Below the pieces are notes generated by a model. The model was given only the letters and a program-made list of their open reading frames with translations. It was not told the origin of the DNA and did not search any database. This document shows positions 1 to 11,076 of a stretch of 64,000 bases of DNA, in pieces. The stretch is from NCBI GenBank assembly GCA_039105265.1, contig JAPFFF010000004.1, positions 2,108,001 to 2,172,000 of the forward strand, in the 5' to 3' direction. The stretch is from Tritrichomonas musculus (lineage: Eukaryota; Parabasalia; Tritrichomonadida; Tritrichomonadidae). How positions within the stretch are numbered: the stretch's first letter is position 1; every line of letters begins with the position of its first letter. The position numbers and the translations under genes are program-made.

Positions 1-2796
1 CCGATCAAATATTTAAATATAAACGGATGTAATATCTATGATGAAGATGCTGAAATATTATTTTCTACTCTTGAACATTTCGAACATGTGAAAAAATTGA
101 AATTTTTATCAATTGCAGAGACTAGCTTTGACTCAAATAAATCAATACGTGCGTTTAAACGATTTCTTCAAGTCTGTAATCTGACATATCTAGATTTAGG
201 ATCAATTCCCAATATTGCTGATGTTATTACATCACTAGAAGAAGTCGGTGTTAATTCCCTTAAAACATTAATTCTTAAAAATACTTTGCTTGAATCAAGA
301 TCTTTAGATGATTTATTACAAATAATCAAGCATTCAGATAAACTTGCTGAGCTTGATATTAGTGGAACTGGTTTGCTTGTTGAGTCGATATCTTCAATAA
401 TTGAAACAATAAATGATAACAAGAAAATCAAAAAGTTCTCATTAAAGCTTGATTCCCTAGATCTTCATGGGAAATCTTTAAAAGCAGTTATCAAAGCCTT
501 TTTGAATAATGAATATAGCGATAATGATGGTAGTTCTTCACCAAGATCAAAAAAGCGTAGTCAAAAGCAATCGAATAAAAAATCGCCACTCAAAAAGTGG
601 AAATCTTTATCATTCGCATCTAATCAAATGACGAATGATGATCTATCGAAGATTATTCAATTTCTTAATCAAATGGATAATTTGGAGATAATATATCTTG
701 ATGATAACTTTGATTCATCGATGGAAGGAATAAGTGAAACGCTTTGCGATCTTCTTCATCTTGATATTCCTTTAACTGGCATTTCTTTAGCTGGAAGCAA
801 GCATCACATATTAGGTGAAAAACTTATTCCTTTTCTTGAAGAAGCTGCAAAAAGCGAAACACTTGAATATCTGAATATTGAAAATAATAATCTTGGAAAT
901 GGAGCTGTTCAAGTTATCAAAAATCTTCTTGTAAATAGCAAAACTTTAAAGACTCTAAAAATTGACAATAATTCATTCACATCTATTCCAAAAATCAAGT
1001 CTATAATTGATGCGGCTGAAGTATGTCAAACTTTAACAACTTTTGGATTTCCGTTGTTTGATTCATCACTTCTTTGTACAAATGATGAAGATGGGAAGGC
1101 AGAACGAAAACTTCTCCAACTTCAATCGCGAGCAAATTATATCATAAGTCAGCATCGTCGAGAAAAAAGAGCTGAATTAATTCAACAAAATGCCGCTAAT
1201 GGTGATGATAACGAAGATGATGATTATTATCAATTAAAATGTCAAATGCCTTTTGAAGTCGAGAACGAAGATGTCGAACGTTTACTTGCAAGTATAATCA
1301 ATAATTATCCAAAAGTTTCACCAAACAAACGAACTTATCATTCATTAGCTTGCGAAATATTTGATCTTCCTTTCCCATTCCAGCAAAGCGATGAAAGAGC
1401 TAGTGATTGTGAATTAGATGTATTTAGGCAAGATAAATCTGAAGATATGAAAGTTTATGATAAAACAGAAACTTTAATTGGTTACATCAAAGAGCCAACT
1501 CGACAATTCAGCTATGCCGATAAAAGCAGCAAAATTAATTATTTATTAACTTATGGTCCAACTGTTTCAAATATTCTAGATGACGAACATATTAAACGGC
1601 CAAAACATTTATCAAATCAAGAAGCTGCTGGAAAAGCACGCAAGAGGAAGTCATTTGTTCAATTTCCATCCAATATAAAATCAAAAAGTGAAAAACAGCC
1701 AATACAGTATGATGATAAGAATAGTCATCCTTTGAAAACACGAGTTGTTGATTCGAGAAATCTTGACAACCTTGTTGATATGGATTTGGAAAATAATAAA
1801 AAATCGCGATCAAAGAATAAAGCCAAACGATTAGATATGACACAAAAAAGGAATGCACTTTATGACAATGAAAATAGAAATTGGATTGAAGAAAATAACA
1901 GATTCATGTTAAGGAAGACTCAGCCAGCTAACTTAAAGAGAAATATTTTCGACGAATACAGTGAAGACAATGATGAAGAAAATTCAACTAGTACAGCTGA
2001 TCAAAATAAATGGAAAAAGCAAAGGCCTGTTCATAACAATAAAAACAAGCTTAAATTGAGAGCTGACGATGACAGCTACTCCAACAGCAATGGCGAGGAA
2101 GAAGATGGTGAATTAATCAAACCTCAAAAGAAAGCAAAAAGGAATCAAATCAGCATTCGTCAAGATCAAGACTCTTCTTCAGACATTCCAAGTAATAATC
2201 CAAAACGAAAACAAGTTTTGCCCGATTATAATGATACTGATACTGATGATGAAAATGAAAATGAAAGAAAAGGCTGGAAGAACCAAAATTCGCCCTCAAA
2301 ACAAAAACATGATACAAATCAAAGCCAAAGCCAAAGTCAAACAGGAAATGATTTAACAACATCTTCAACTGATGATGAAAATGCACCATTCTTAAAGCAA
2401 CGTCCGACATCAAAAGTTATTCCTGTTTCTTCTGATAGTTACATAATTAACAGAAACAGAAATAATAGCAATAATGAAGATGAAGAAAATGAAAGCTCAA
2501 ATAGAAATAGAAGCCCTAGTTCAAAAAGAGTCAGAAAAAGTTCTGCTGCATATGATCCTTCTAGTTCTACAGATAATTCTCCTCGTAACTCAGACGATGA
2601 AAATGATGATCAAAATCAAGATCAGCAGGAGCAATATAATGATGGTGATATGTTTAAAGTTTCACCATTGCCAAAGCCACCTCATTTGAAGAGTACTCAG
2701 TCAGCTTTAGCTTTTGCTTATAATTTGATGATTTTAGATGATCAATCCGATGAACAAAAAAATGATGATGAAAAAGCAGAGTATTCTGATAAATAA
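1..2796 (+). CDS. Leucine-rich-repeat protein, 5' end outside the window
   Basis: The frame is open from base 1, so the true start lies upstream; a GTG at 88 is only an internal codon. The first ~340 visible residues are RNI/CARMIL-type leucine-rich repeats (patterns such as LKTLILKNTLLES, LEYLNIENNNLGN, LKTLKIDNNSF). From about residue 390 the protein is acidic, Ser/Asn/Lys-rich and probably disordered, with many DDEN and SSS runs up to the TAA stop. LRR proteins with disordered tails form large families in trichomonads and are usually thought to be scaffolds. No transmembrane segment or BspA-type surface motif is seen in the visible part. A capping-protein regulator of CARMIL type is possible but not shown. 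The LRR call is firm and the function is unknown. Confidence 0.8.
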   Translation, partial: PIKYLNINGCNIYDEDAEILFSTLEHFEHVKKLKFLSIAETSFDSNKSIRAFKRFLQVCNLTYLDLGSIPNIADVITSLEEVGVNSLKTLILKNTLLESRSLDDLLQIIKHSDKLAELDISGTGLLVESISSIIETINDNKKIKKFSLKLDSLDLHGKSLKAVIKAFLNNEYSDNDGSSSPRSKKRSQKQSNKKSPLKKWKSLSFASNQMTNDDLSKIIQFLNQMDNLEIIYLDDNFDSSMEGISETLCDLLHLDIPLTGISLAGSKHHILGEKLIPFLEEAAKSETLEYLNIENNNLGNGAVQVIKNLLVNSKTLKTLKIDNNSFTSIPKIKSIIDAAEVCQTLTTFGFPLFDSSLLCTNDEDGKAERKLLQLQSRANYIISQHRREKRAELIQQNAANGDDNEDDDYYQLKCQMPFEVENEDVERLLASIINNYPKVSPNKRTYHSLACEIFDLPFPFQQSDERASDCELDVFRQDKSEDMKVYDKTETLIGYIKEPTRQFSYADKSSKINYLLTYGPTVSNILDDEHIKRPKHLSNQEAAGKARKRKSFVQFPSNIKSKSEKQPIQYDDKNSHPLKTRVVDSRNLDNLVDMDLENNKKSRSKNKAKRLDMTQKRNALYDNENRNWIEENNRFMLRKTQPANLKRNIFDEYSEDNDEENSTSTADQNKWKKQRPVHNNKNKLKLRADDDSYSNSNGEEEDGELIKPQKKAKRNQISIRQDQDSSSDIPSNNPKRKQVLPDYNDTDTDDENENERKGWKNQNSPSKQKHDTNQSQSQSQTGNDLTTSSTDDENAPFLKQRPTSKVIPVSSDSYIINRNRNNSNNEDEENESSNRNRSPSSKRVRKSSAAYDPSSSTDNSPRNSDDENDDQNQDQQEQYNDGDMFKVSPLPKPPHLKSTQSALAFAYNLMILDDQSDEQKNDDEKAEYSDK

Positions 2797-2867
2797 TTTA
2801 GCATATAATATTGATGGAATGTTTTGTAAAAAATTTAAGATAAGAATTTTTTTTTAAAATAATTGCC

Positions 2868-2902
<35 letters not shown>

Positions 2903-3469
2903 GAACATTCTATTAAATACAAAAACAAAAGCAATGAGCAATTATGCATTTGGAGCAACGATCAGAAGTCTGTTGGAATGAATTTGAATTTTTTCTTCAT
3001 ACCTTTTTTTTTCTTTGAAAATTTTTGTTCAAGATAATTCAAAAAAAATTGAAATAAAATTTGCAAATTGTGTGATTATTCAATTTTTTTTATGTTTATT
3101 AAAAACCGAATTCTGCATCAAAGGAACTTAAAAATAATTAATGAATATATTTAAAAAATAGATTATTTCTCATGATAATAAAATTTTGGTATAAATTATC
3201 CAAAGCATTTTAATTTTGGAGAATTTTATAAAAAATTTTTTGTATTTTTTTGAAGCATATTTTGAAATTCTGAACAATTTTTGAAAAAATTAAAAATATA
3301 AAATGATTCATTTCTTATAAGATCCTTGATTAAATTAAATATAAAAGACAAAAATAATGAAATTAATGATTTTTAATTATAAATATAAAAATGTTTTATT
3401 TTTCTTTCATTTCTCTTCATTTTTCTTGTAAAAAACAAAATTTATTGTTTTTCAAATAGCATATTTACA
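2797..3469. other. Intergenic, AT-rich, no gene
   Basis: This is the 673-bp spacer between the LRR gene and the BEACH gene, which lie in the same direction. It holds a run of 31 T at 2871-2901 and many shorter A/T tracts. I see no ORF, RNA gene or clear repeat apart from the poly-T. Confidence 0.7.
3405..3422 (+). promoter_or_regulatory. Initiator-like TCATTT pair upstream of BEACH gene
   Basis: Two TCATTT copies, at 3407-3412 and 3417-3422, sit in a T-rich stretch 48-63 nt before the ATG at 3470. Trichomonad core promoters use an initiator of the form TCAYWW close to the start codon. The position fits, but such motifs are common in AT-rich DNA. Confidence 0.35.
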
Positions 3470-6400
3470 ATGACTGTACCAGATGAATTTGAATATGTAG
3501 AGAAAGTGTTTAATTTGAGCAAATTTGAACCCAATCCTCCTCTTCCTCCTTCTTTTTCAAACTTGGTTCCAGTTTATCATCATTCAGTTTTTAAAACGCC
3601 CAATCCAAAAGAAGAGCAGCTTAGGAATGCTCTTCATTTGAATTTCAATGATAGATATTCTGCATTGTCAATGATTATTGAAAACAAGCAACGATTTACA
3701 ATGTCAGAAGTTAATTCAATGTATATAATTCAGTTTATTTTGCAATCAATATCTCCGCCATTTCTCAATTCACTTGATATTATCGATGCAGATTTTTTGA
3801 TATACTTAATGCATCTCTTATCTTTTGTTCGAAAACTCATTAATAATTTGAACTCATCAAAAGGCATACCTCTTAGCCCAAACAATAAATATTCTACTAG
3901 TAATCATACTTTTAACAGTTCGAGTAGTAGTAATTCAGATCTAAATTTATTACCAATTTCTAAATCGAAAAGTCAATTTAGTGAAAATCTAGCAATTCAC
4001 CAACCGCATAATAATAAAATGCAAAAAAAGCCATATAAAGAATTGTTGTATGCGTCTTTTTATTTTTTGTACAAAAAAATTGTCAATCATCCGCAGTCAA
4101 TTAAAATATATCCAGATCTCACAAAGTTCCTAAAAAAAATGACAATAGAACATGATGATGATATTAAAAAAACAGAGAAAGGTAACAAAAAATCATATGA
4201 TAAACCGTTTTACTTTACTGAATTGCATTGTTTATGCTGTAAAAATCTACTTGATCAACTAATTAAATCCCCTGATGAAAATGCAATGATAATTGCTAAA
4301 AACCAGATTGGGTACATTTTAGATTTTTTTAAAGAAAATTTTGTTTCAAAAGTGGTTTTCACAAGTGATTTACAATCAAAATCGATAATCACAGATGTTT
4401 ATAAACAAACCGAAATTTTCTTAAACGAAACACCAAAATCAAATCCCGAATTACTTGATAGCAAATTAACATATTTTAATGATTTACGTTATGCGTTATT
4501 TTCACTTTGTCTTTCCTTTAATTTAATATTTAAAGTTCAATTTACCCAGGTTATTTCAATTCTCCCACCTATTATCTCAAATCCACCTATAATATCGCAA
4601 GAAGAAATTGAAATGAAAACGAAATCATATTCACAATTGGTTATTAAAACACCTCTCGAAACTATTACCGATCCTAATGATAATGAAGAGCCTATTTCAT
4701 TTGATACTTTTACATGTCCAGAAATGAAAAGTATTGATTCACTTATTTCAACAATTGATCACCCAATGCGATCAATAATAGAAAATCTAAGTAATCAGCC
4801 AGAAGAGATGCATTTAATATTAATTAAGCTAATTATTGAATATGGTGCAGAGCAAATTTCAATTCAAAACGATATAAACTTACAAATTTTATTGTTTATT
4901 CTACTCAAAAATCTTTCTTCTTATGTTGAAACAGCTTCATCTTTCTTTGAATCAAAATCCAAAGCCTCATTATTTTTTACTAAATCTCTTTTTAACCCAG
5001 CAGTTACAATTTTCAATCGTCCAAAATCAACAATGATCATGGCTCGTTTTTTAATTATTACAATGTTCAAAATATTAATTGATAATTCGAATGACTGTTC
5101 CTTTTATCTCAATGTTCTATTAAACTTTTTGAACAAAATGTTAGCCTATCCAGAAATGTTTTCTGAATTTTTCTTTTTTGCTCATTCTGTATTTATCCAG
5201 TATATAAATAATCCAAATGAGTATCAAGAAGTGATTTTAAACTGTTCTGCGCAAATTTTAATATTCCAGCAAACAGCTAAATTTTGTAATGCAGAAAATC
5301 ATCGTGAATTCAGATCCCTAACATTCAATACTCTTCAGCTAATTATTAATTCTATTCATCAAACTTTGCCAGTCAATGATTTGGTTGATAATCTCTTATC
5401 ATTATTATTTGAAAAATCTGTTTCGAATGTTTCTTGTCAAGTTCTTCGAAAATACATGCAACTCTTTAAGATGTCAAATATATTAGTTACAAAAGAACTT
5501 TTTGAGAAGTTTATGAAAATGGTATCAGTATGCAAAACCGATGTTAAAACATTTAATCCTGTTTTAGAGGAGCTTTTAGACATTCTTTATGATTTTGCCT
5601 CAGATATGCAACCGCCAAATTTGAATTCACTAATTCAATCTGGCTTTTTCAATAGCATTCGAAACATTATTTTCTTAGAAGATGTCTCGATTGATGCCAT
5701 TGCAGATTCTATGAAATTAGTCCATCTTTCACCTCAAACCGAAGCAGATTCGCCTTTCTCTGAATATTCAAAAATCATTTCAAAGCAAAAAATGACACAG
5801 AAAATGTTAGAGGCCGTTATGATATGCATTTCAGATAATGTACAATTGTTTGTTGGAATAAGGAATCCAAAAGCCATTCCATTAATTTTCCCATTTTTAA
5901 ATTCCGATCATTTTTGCATAACTTTTCTGAAGAAACTTTTTGAATGTATTGAAAATTCAATACCCGATTCAATTATCATTTCAAAATATCAACTTGTCAC
6001 CAACATCATCAATGCTCTTAAAGACGACAGCAGCGAAGAATTGTTTGAAATTGTCTTGAAAATCGTCTTGAAAGTCTTCCCTCAAATTACAAGCAGAAAG
6101 GACCTGTTATCTTTCTTCAATTTGCTCAGTCCAAGGACAGAAGGAAGCGACGAAAGTCATCCAACTAAGTGTCGAAGATGCAAGCATGCGCCAATGATAC
6201 TAGATACCTTGTCAAAGATCATTTCTCAAAATCCAATGACATTCCGATCTGTTCTTCAAGTCACTCCCAACAAAGGGACGATCATAATCCCCTCAATCCA
6301 TCCCAAAAACTACAGCAATGGATTCATGTTCTGCTTCCACATGATGGTGACTAACTTTAAAGGTGTCTATGATGGTCTCTTGTTATTTAAATTAACGTCA

Positions 6401-9400
6401 ATTGTCTCTGGCGTTTACCTGTCATGCATTCTTCAAAAGGACAAAATTATTTTCTCCGTTGCGAAGAACATGGGAGTTACAATCGACGTCGGCATTCCAG
6501 TGAATGAATGGTTCAGATTGTCCATTTCATTCAGATCTTGGGGAAACATTTATGTACTTTTGAATGGTAATTTGGCCGGCATCACTTGTATCTCAAAAAT
6601 TGAATGGACCGAGTTCTTTAATAAAAACGTCCTCTTCGGTGCCGGCATTGGTTTTGTTGAATGCCAATTGTCACGTTTCGCAATCTTTGAAAATCATCCA
6701 ACATTAAACAAGGACTTCAACATTACCGACATTCAAGCTATTTACAATATTGCCACTTTTATCATCGATTCGCAATCTTATTTCGTTGACGAATCGAATG
6801 AAAAGTATCAACTTTACAACATTTCAGCCCGAAGTGAGCCAAACACGAGCTTCACGTTTGATGGCACTTTGTTCACTGGAATCTCCAACTTTAACTTAAC
6901 GTTCACCTATTCAAAAGGTCTATCGTTCATTCTATCGTTGTTCTCACAAATTGTTTTCGACGTTTCTGATGAAGAAAAAAATTCTACTGAGACTTTCTTA
7001 CTGAAATTGTTCGATATTCTTTGTATTTTAATACAAACTAATAATAACATTCAAAAACCGTTATGTAACATGAAAGGTTTTGAGATTATTTCGAACTTTT
7101 TGTATAGAGCCATTGAAAAAAAGAATATTTCAATGAACTCTAACGTGTCTGCTGCCATTTTTAAAATTCATCCTTATTTAAAGAATGAAGATCTTCGTAT
7201 TTCTTACACACAATCTTTGTTGCTTAACTTCGATTTGTGGAAAGAAGCTTCATCTCAAGTCTTCGACGGTTTAATTGGAGAACTTTTGGAAACGTCAGTG
7301 ATGACTCCAATTATAATGAAAACTAGACTGAAGCCACAAATTATAATTGCTATAATAAAGAAGGTAAATAAAAGCCCAATTGCAACCAAAGAGATTCTCG
7401 ATAAACTGTATCAACTGCTGCTTGCATCAATGTCACAATATGTTGAAAAGGACGATATTTTGTCATTTTTAAATCTAATGAAATTATCATATGAATCACA
7501 AATTGAATTGAAAAAATATTTGGCTGTATTGTATCAATTCGTGACTAAAAATCCACAACATCAAGATTTAATTGGCTCAACTTTGTTGACAACTGATTGG
7601 TTGATTCAATATTACAGATTTCCAAAGATACAAAAAATCTTAGTTGGTTCTTTTGCCCGACTCAATTTGACGGTTTTCTCGAGATTCTTCTTAAAGAACA
7701 TTGAATTAGCTTCGAAACGAACGGAAACAGAGAATAACAATCTCCTTTTTAAATTGTGTTGTTATTTGGTCGGTCTTCGCTCAGAGATCAATGATAATGA
7801 AGAATGCAATTTAATGAAACTAATTGATAAAGAAAAAGAATGGAAAATTTCTGAATGGCTTCTTCCGGCATGCATCAGTGTCTCATTTTTCGTATCGAAT
7901 GAAGTAGCCACCAATTTCTCCACTTTTTTAAATACACTTTTCTCATCCAATGACAATTTGATGAAAATTAAAATGACAATGACGCCATTGACGTTATTTT
8001 TCATTCTTTGTTTTGCCATTTTTAGGACGCCGACAGTCATTGACTTCTTGACTGTTTTACTGACTTCTGATTCGTCATTGTGTGCGAATTGCTTCATAAT
8101 GGTTGATCTAATAGAAGCTGTTCTTAAATGTGACTTTAGTGAATTTCTCCGTTTGTTGGCCTTGAAGATAATCATTGTAGTTTTTAGTCGTGATTTTGAA
8201 GGATTTCGTCAACAATTCCTCGACATAATCATCGATTATATTTCATTCAGGCCGCGAACAAAGTACTCGAAAACAGCGGAGCAAGTTTCATTTCCACTTC
8301 TTCTTGAAGAGATTCACAAGAATTCAAACATTAACGTTCCACCTGTCACTTTTTATCTCAATCGAGATTCAAAGGGAAATTGGCCCGATTTAGTCTTGGT
8401 TGTGAAACTCGTCACTTTGCTTCCACAAGTGATAATTCAGCAAGCAAACAACAATAAAAATATCGACCTTTCTCGTTTCATGATCCTTCTAAGTTTCGCC
8501 TGTCATCATTTGATCGAAACTCCTAAAGAAATCCCAGAAGGCCTTGATTCATTCGTCCGTCTTGTTTCACCTGAATCGAAATTATGGGCGCCCATTCTAT
8601 ATCAAGTTAGTCTTCATGCCCGAGACTTCGAGAAAGCCGAACTTTTCATGAAAACGTTCAGTCAGCAACTTTTTCCGAGCATTGAATTATACGTTGAGCA
8701 AGGAACATTATTCCAGAATTTCATATCACAATGCAGCTACATTGTTCCGAATAATTCGATCATAATTCAGATGCTTTCCAGCTATGAATTCGTTAAGAAA
8801 GAAGAAAGCAAAATCGATAATGATAATGAAAATGTTAAACCTGAAGATGAAGCTTTAATTTTATTAAACAAAATGAATCATTGTTTGTTGATTGGCTATG
8901 AATATGAATGGCTGAAAATAAAGCGAGCTCTTTCATATGAAACTTTATCATTAGAAGATGATAAGAAAGACATGAATTCGTTGACAAGAATTAATTACTT
9001 CGATTATCAAATGAGGCCGTTTATTTCAACTGGTCTTTCAACATTAACTTCATTTTTATCCTCTGATGAAGAAAATGTTCAAAACGATGTTGGTAAGCAA
9101 ATTATTGAGTTCAATAATAAGCTTTCAAAATTCATGTCTTTTAATGATCCTGCAAACAATCGTGATTCAATCTTCTCTGTTGATTGTCATCGAATTATTT
9201 TTGATAAGACAATTGATGGAAGACTTTTCTTATTTTTGGATCATTTAAAGTTTTTCACCAATTCTTTGAAAATTTTAATAATTCATCCTTGTCAATTGCA
9301 TCACTTTTACTTCTTTGGTGACACTTTTCAGTTCTTCTTACAGAACCATAAATGCTTCTTGTTTAAATTTGACAATAATGAAGAGGCTGGCAAATTTGTA

Positions 9401-10894
9401 ACAACTTTGCAAAAGACAAAGTTTTTGCAAGAAGTTAAAAATAATTTTTCTTTAAGTTCAACAATCACTACAAAATGGCTTGATTATGAAATCAACAATT
9501 TTGATTACTTGTTGTGGCTGAACTTTAATAATGGCCGTTCTTTCTTCTTGCTGGACAAATATCCAATCTTCCCTGAGATTGATGACAATGGCAACATCAT
9601 CAACGACGATATAAAAACTAATGAAAAAGTGGATTTAAACGACGTTGAAGGACAAAATCGACCAGAAAAGTTCTTCAACATTCCAGGAAAACCAGACATT
9701 GTCAACAAAAACAGGAAAATTTTAGAGAATGAAAAAGTGTCAGTTTCATTGCATTCGTGGATTGAAAAAGCATTTGGATTAGTCAATCATGTTCAAAGGA
9801 AGAAGAACTTCACTATGCCACAATCAAGGTCAAACATAACAATCATCAACTTAAGCTCGCCGGTTGTTGATTTTTACACAATTGGAGGGACAATTGGAAC
9901 GTCGCTTACTTATGCGCTTCTTAGTGATGGTTCCGTCCGTTGTTTCTCGCTAGAAAATGACATTCTAGAAGAATCAAAAGCAACTCCAAATAATGAGCAA
10001 AACATCGAAAAAGATGTGAAAAAGAAAAGAAGACAAAGTAAGCTTGGTTTGGCCATTGGAACTTCACCTGACAAAATCCAAGGTGAAACGCAAGTGAAGA
10101 ATAAAAGTGTCGGTAAAATTAACAGTAATTTTGGCCTTGTCACTTTTATGTCAAATAAGTTTTTCTTTACTTATGGTCAATTAATTGGCCTTTTCGACTT
10201 TTTGAATGAAATAAAAGATCCAAATCAAAGACTGTTCGTCATTAGAAGTGAGCAAACAGTGGCCCCAATAACTGCTGTTTCTTCTTGTCACAACTTGGTC
10301 ATCACTGGTGCTGAAGACGGCAGTGTGACTCTTTGGAACGTTGTGAATAAGGAGCCGTTATTTAAAGATGTTCTCATTGTCAACAAGCTCTCGTCAATTT
10401 GTTCAATTTGCATCAACGTAATGTTCGGTGTTGTCACTTTTTGTGACGTTAAAGGAATGATCGTTCTGGCAAGATTGACTGATTTGAGATTACTGGCGGT
10501 TTCGTACGTTTACAATGAAGAAGTCGATTCTTCTGTGATGAGTTTGCCTAAGAAAATTCAAATGACTGACGGTTTGGGTTACATTTTGGTCTTGACAGGT
10601 AGAAATGAAATTGTCAGTTTTTCGTCCTCTTTGGAAAAAATTAAAACTATGACATATGATGTGAAAATTGTTGATTTTTGCGTGATGAAAAGTAGGTCCG
10701 GAATCGACTACTTCGCTGCTGTTAACGAAAATAATAATATATTGGTGTATAACGCTTTCAACTTGGAATTCGAAATGTTCGTCTCCACTCAGCCAAAGCC
10801 GGTTAGGAAAATTAAGTATTCTAATGAATTGGGTGCATTTTTATTGGCAATGGCAGATTCATCATTTGTTATTTGTCCGTTTGAAATTCAATAA
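3470..10894 (+). CDS. BEACH-WD40 protein with a very short BEACH core
   Basis: Encodes 2474 residues. Residues 1-900 look like alpha-helical armadillo/HEAT-type repeats. Residues ~950-1070 look like a concanavalin-type lectin/LamG domain, as in LRBA/NBEA relatives. Residues ~1900-1990 resemble the PH-BEACH domain. A BEACH start follows at ~2000 (TKWLDYEINNFDYLLWLN, then YPIFPEI), and the BEACH end motif (VSLHSWIEKAFG) comes at ~2090-2104. WD40 repeats run from ~2125 to the end (for example ITGAEDGSVTLWN). BEACH proteins are large scaffolds in vesicle traffic, lysosome size control and autophagy. The BEACH core spans about 105 residues where about 280 are usual, because the middle is absent without any frame change. 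This may be a lineage-specific reduced BEACH or an internal loss. The start has initiator-like motifs upstream. Confidence 0.85.
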   Translation: MTVPDEFEYVEKVFNLSKFEPNPPLPPSFSNLVPVYHHSVFKTPNPKEEQLRNALHLNFNDRYSALSMIIENKQRFTMSEVNSMYIIQFILQSISPPFLNSLDIIDADFLIYLMHLLSFVRKLINNLNSSKGIPLSPNNKYSTSNHTFNSSSSSNSDLNLLPISKSKSQFSENLAIHQPHNNKMQKKPYKELLYASFYFLYKKIVNHPQSIKIYPDLTKFLKKMTIEHDDDIKKTEKGNKKSYDKPFYFTELHCLCCKNLLDQLIKSPDENAMIIAKNQIGYILDFFKENFVSKVVFTSDLQSKSIITDVYKQTEIFLNETPKSNPELLDSKLTYFNDLRYALFSLCLSFNLIFKVQFTQVISILPPIISNPPIISQEEIEMKTKSYSQLVIKTPLETITDPNDNEEPISFDTFTCPEMKSIDSLISTIDHPMRSIIENLSNQPEEMHLILIKLIIEYGAEQISIQNDINLQILLFILLKNLSSYVETASSFFESKSKASLFFTKSLFNPAVTIFNRPKSTMIMARFLIITMFKILIDNSNDCSFYLNVLLNFLNKMLAYPEMFSEFFFFAHSVFIQYINNPNEYQEVILNCSAQILIFQQTAKFCNAENHREFRSLTFNTLQLIINSIHQTLPVNDLVDNLLSLLFEKSVSNVSCQVLRKYMQLFKMSNILVTKELFEKFMKMVSVCKTDVKTFNPVLEELLDILYDFASDMQPPNLNSLIQSGFFNSIRNIIFLEDVSIDAIADSMKLVHLSPQTEADSPFSEYSKIISKQKMTQKMLEAVMICISDNVQLFVGIRNPKAIPLIFPFLNSDHFCITFLKKLFECIENSIPDSIIISKYQLVTNIINALKDDSSEELFEIVLKIVLKVFPQITSRKDLLSFFNLLSPRTEGSDESHPTKCRRCKHAPMILDTLSKIISQNPMTFRSVLQVTPNKGTIIIPSIHPKNYSNGFMFCFHMMVTNFKGVYDGLLLFKLTSIVSGVYLSCILQKDKIIFSVAKNMGVTIDVGIPVNEWFRLSISFRSWGNIYVLLNGNLAGITCISKIEWTEFFNKNVLFGAGIGFVECQLSRFAIFENHPTLNKDFNITDIQAIYNIATFIIDSQSYFVDESNEKYQLYNISARSEPNTSFTFDGTLFTGISNFNLTFTYSKGLSFILSLFSQIVFDVSDEEKNSTETFLLKLFDILCILIQTNNNIQKPLCNMKGFEIISNFLYRAIEKKNISMNSNVSAAIFKIHPYLKNEDLRISYTQSLLLNFDLWKEASSQVFDGLIGELLETSVMTPIIMKTRLKPQIIIAIIKKVNKSPIATKEILDKLYQLLLASMSQYVEKDDILSFLNLMKLSYESQIELKKYLAVLYQFVTKNPQHQDLIGSTLLTTDWLIQYYRFPKIQKILVGSFARLNLTVFSRFFLKNIELASKRTETENNNLLFKLCCYLVGLRSEINDNEECNLMKLIDKEKEWKISEWLLPACISVSFFVSNEVATNFSTFLNTLFSSNDNLMKIKMTMTPLTLFFILCFAIFRTPTVIDFLTVLLTSDSSLCANCFIMVDLIEAVLKCDFSEFLRLLALKIIIVVFSRDFEGFRQQFLDIIIDYISFRPRTKYSKTAEQVSFPLLLEEIHKNSNINVPPVTFYLNRDSKGNWPDLVLVVKLVTLLPQVIIQQANNNKNIDLSRFMILLSFACHHLIETPKEIPEGLDSFVRLVSPESKLWAPILYQVSLHARDFEKAELFMKTFSQQLFPSIELYVEQGTLFQNFISQCSYIVPNNSIIIQMLSSYEFVKKEESKIDNDNENVKPEDEALILLNKMNHCLLIGYEYEWLKIKRALSYETLSLEDDKKDMNSLTRINYFDYQMRPFISTGLSTLTSFLSSDEENVQNDVGKQIIEFNNKLSKFMSFNDPANNRDSIFSVDCHRIIFDKTIDGRLFLFLDHLKFFTNSLKILIIHPCQLHHFYFFGDTFQFFLQNHKCFLFKFDNNEEAGKFVTTLQKTKFLQEVKNNFSLSSTITTKWLDYEINNFDYLLWLNFNNGRSFFLLDKYPIFPEIDDNGNIINDDIKTNEKVDLNDVEGQNRPEKFFNIPGKPDIVNKNRKILENEKVSVSLHSWIEKAFGLVNHVQRKKNFTMPQSRSNITIINLSSPVVDFYTIGGTIGTSLTYALLSDGSVRCFSLENDILEESKATPNNEQNIEKDVKKKRRQSKLGLAIGTSPDKIQGETQVKNKSVGKINSNFGLVTFMSNKFFFTYGQLIGLFDFLNEIKDPNQRLFVIRSEQTVAPITAVSSCHNLVITGAEDGSVTLWNVVNKEPLFKDVLIVNKLSSICSICINVMFGVVTFCDVKGMIVLARLTDLRLLAVSYVYNEEVDSSVMSLPKKIQMTDGLGYILVLTGRNEIVSFSSSLEKIKTMTYDVKIVDFCVMKSRSGIDYFAAVNENNNILVYNAFNLEFEMFVSTQPKPVRKIKYSNELGAFLLAMADSSFVICPFEIQ

Positions 10895-10895
10895 A
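10892..10895 (+). terminator. TAAA polyadenylation signal overlapping the stop codon
   Basis: The BEACH stop codon TAA is followed by A, giving TAAA. In trichomonads a UAAA that includes the stop codon is the reported polyadenylation signal. The motif is short, so this is weak evidence on its own. Confidence 0.35.
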
Positions 10896-10948
10896 ATTGT
10901 TTAGTTTGTATTTTTTATTTATTTATTTAATATCTTTATAAACTGATA

Positions 10949-11076
10949 GTCATTTTTGCATACAACTCAATTTTTCTGAATAGTATTGAAAAATGAAGAT
11001 AATCAACTCAATTTTGAAATAAATAATTATTATTTTTCAATGATAAATTGAAAATTGAGTTGTATGCAAAAATGAC
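10949..11076. mobile_element. 128-bp mariner-type MITE with TA target duplication
   Basis: Perfect inverted arms lie at 10949-10974 and 11051-11076; the outer 20 bases are GTCATTTTTGCATACAACTC. They are flanked by TA at 10947-10948 and at 11077-11078. A second nested inverted pair (ATTGAAAAAT at 10985-10994 with ATTTTTCAAT at 11032-11041) extends the foldback. TA duplication plus 26-bp perfect arms fits a Tc1/mariner-derived miniature element. There is no coding capacity. It sits 54 bp after the BEACH stop, so its hairpin may be transcribed in read-through RNA. Confidence 0.7.

Noticed and set aside
7762-8175. 137-residue minus-strand ORF inside the BEACH gene
   Set aside because: A shadow of the BEACH frame, without domain or start context.
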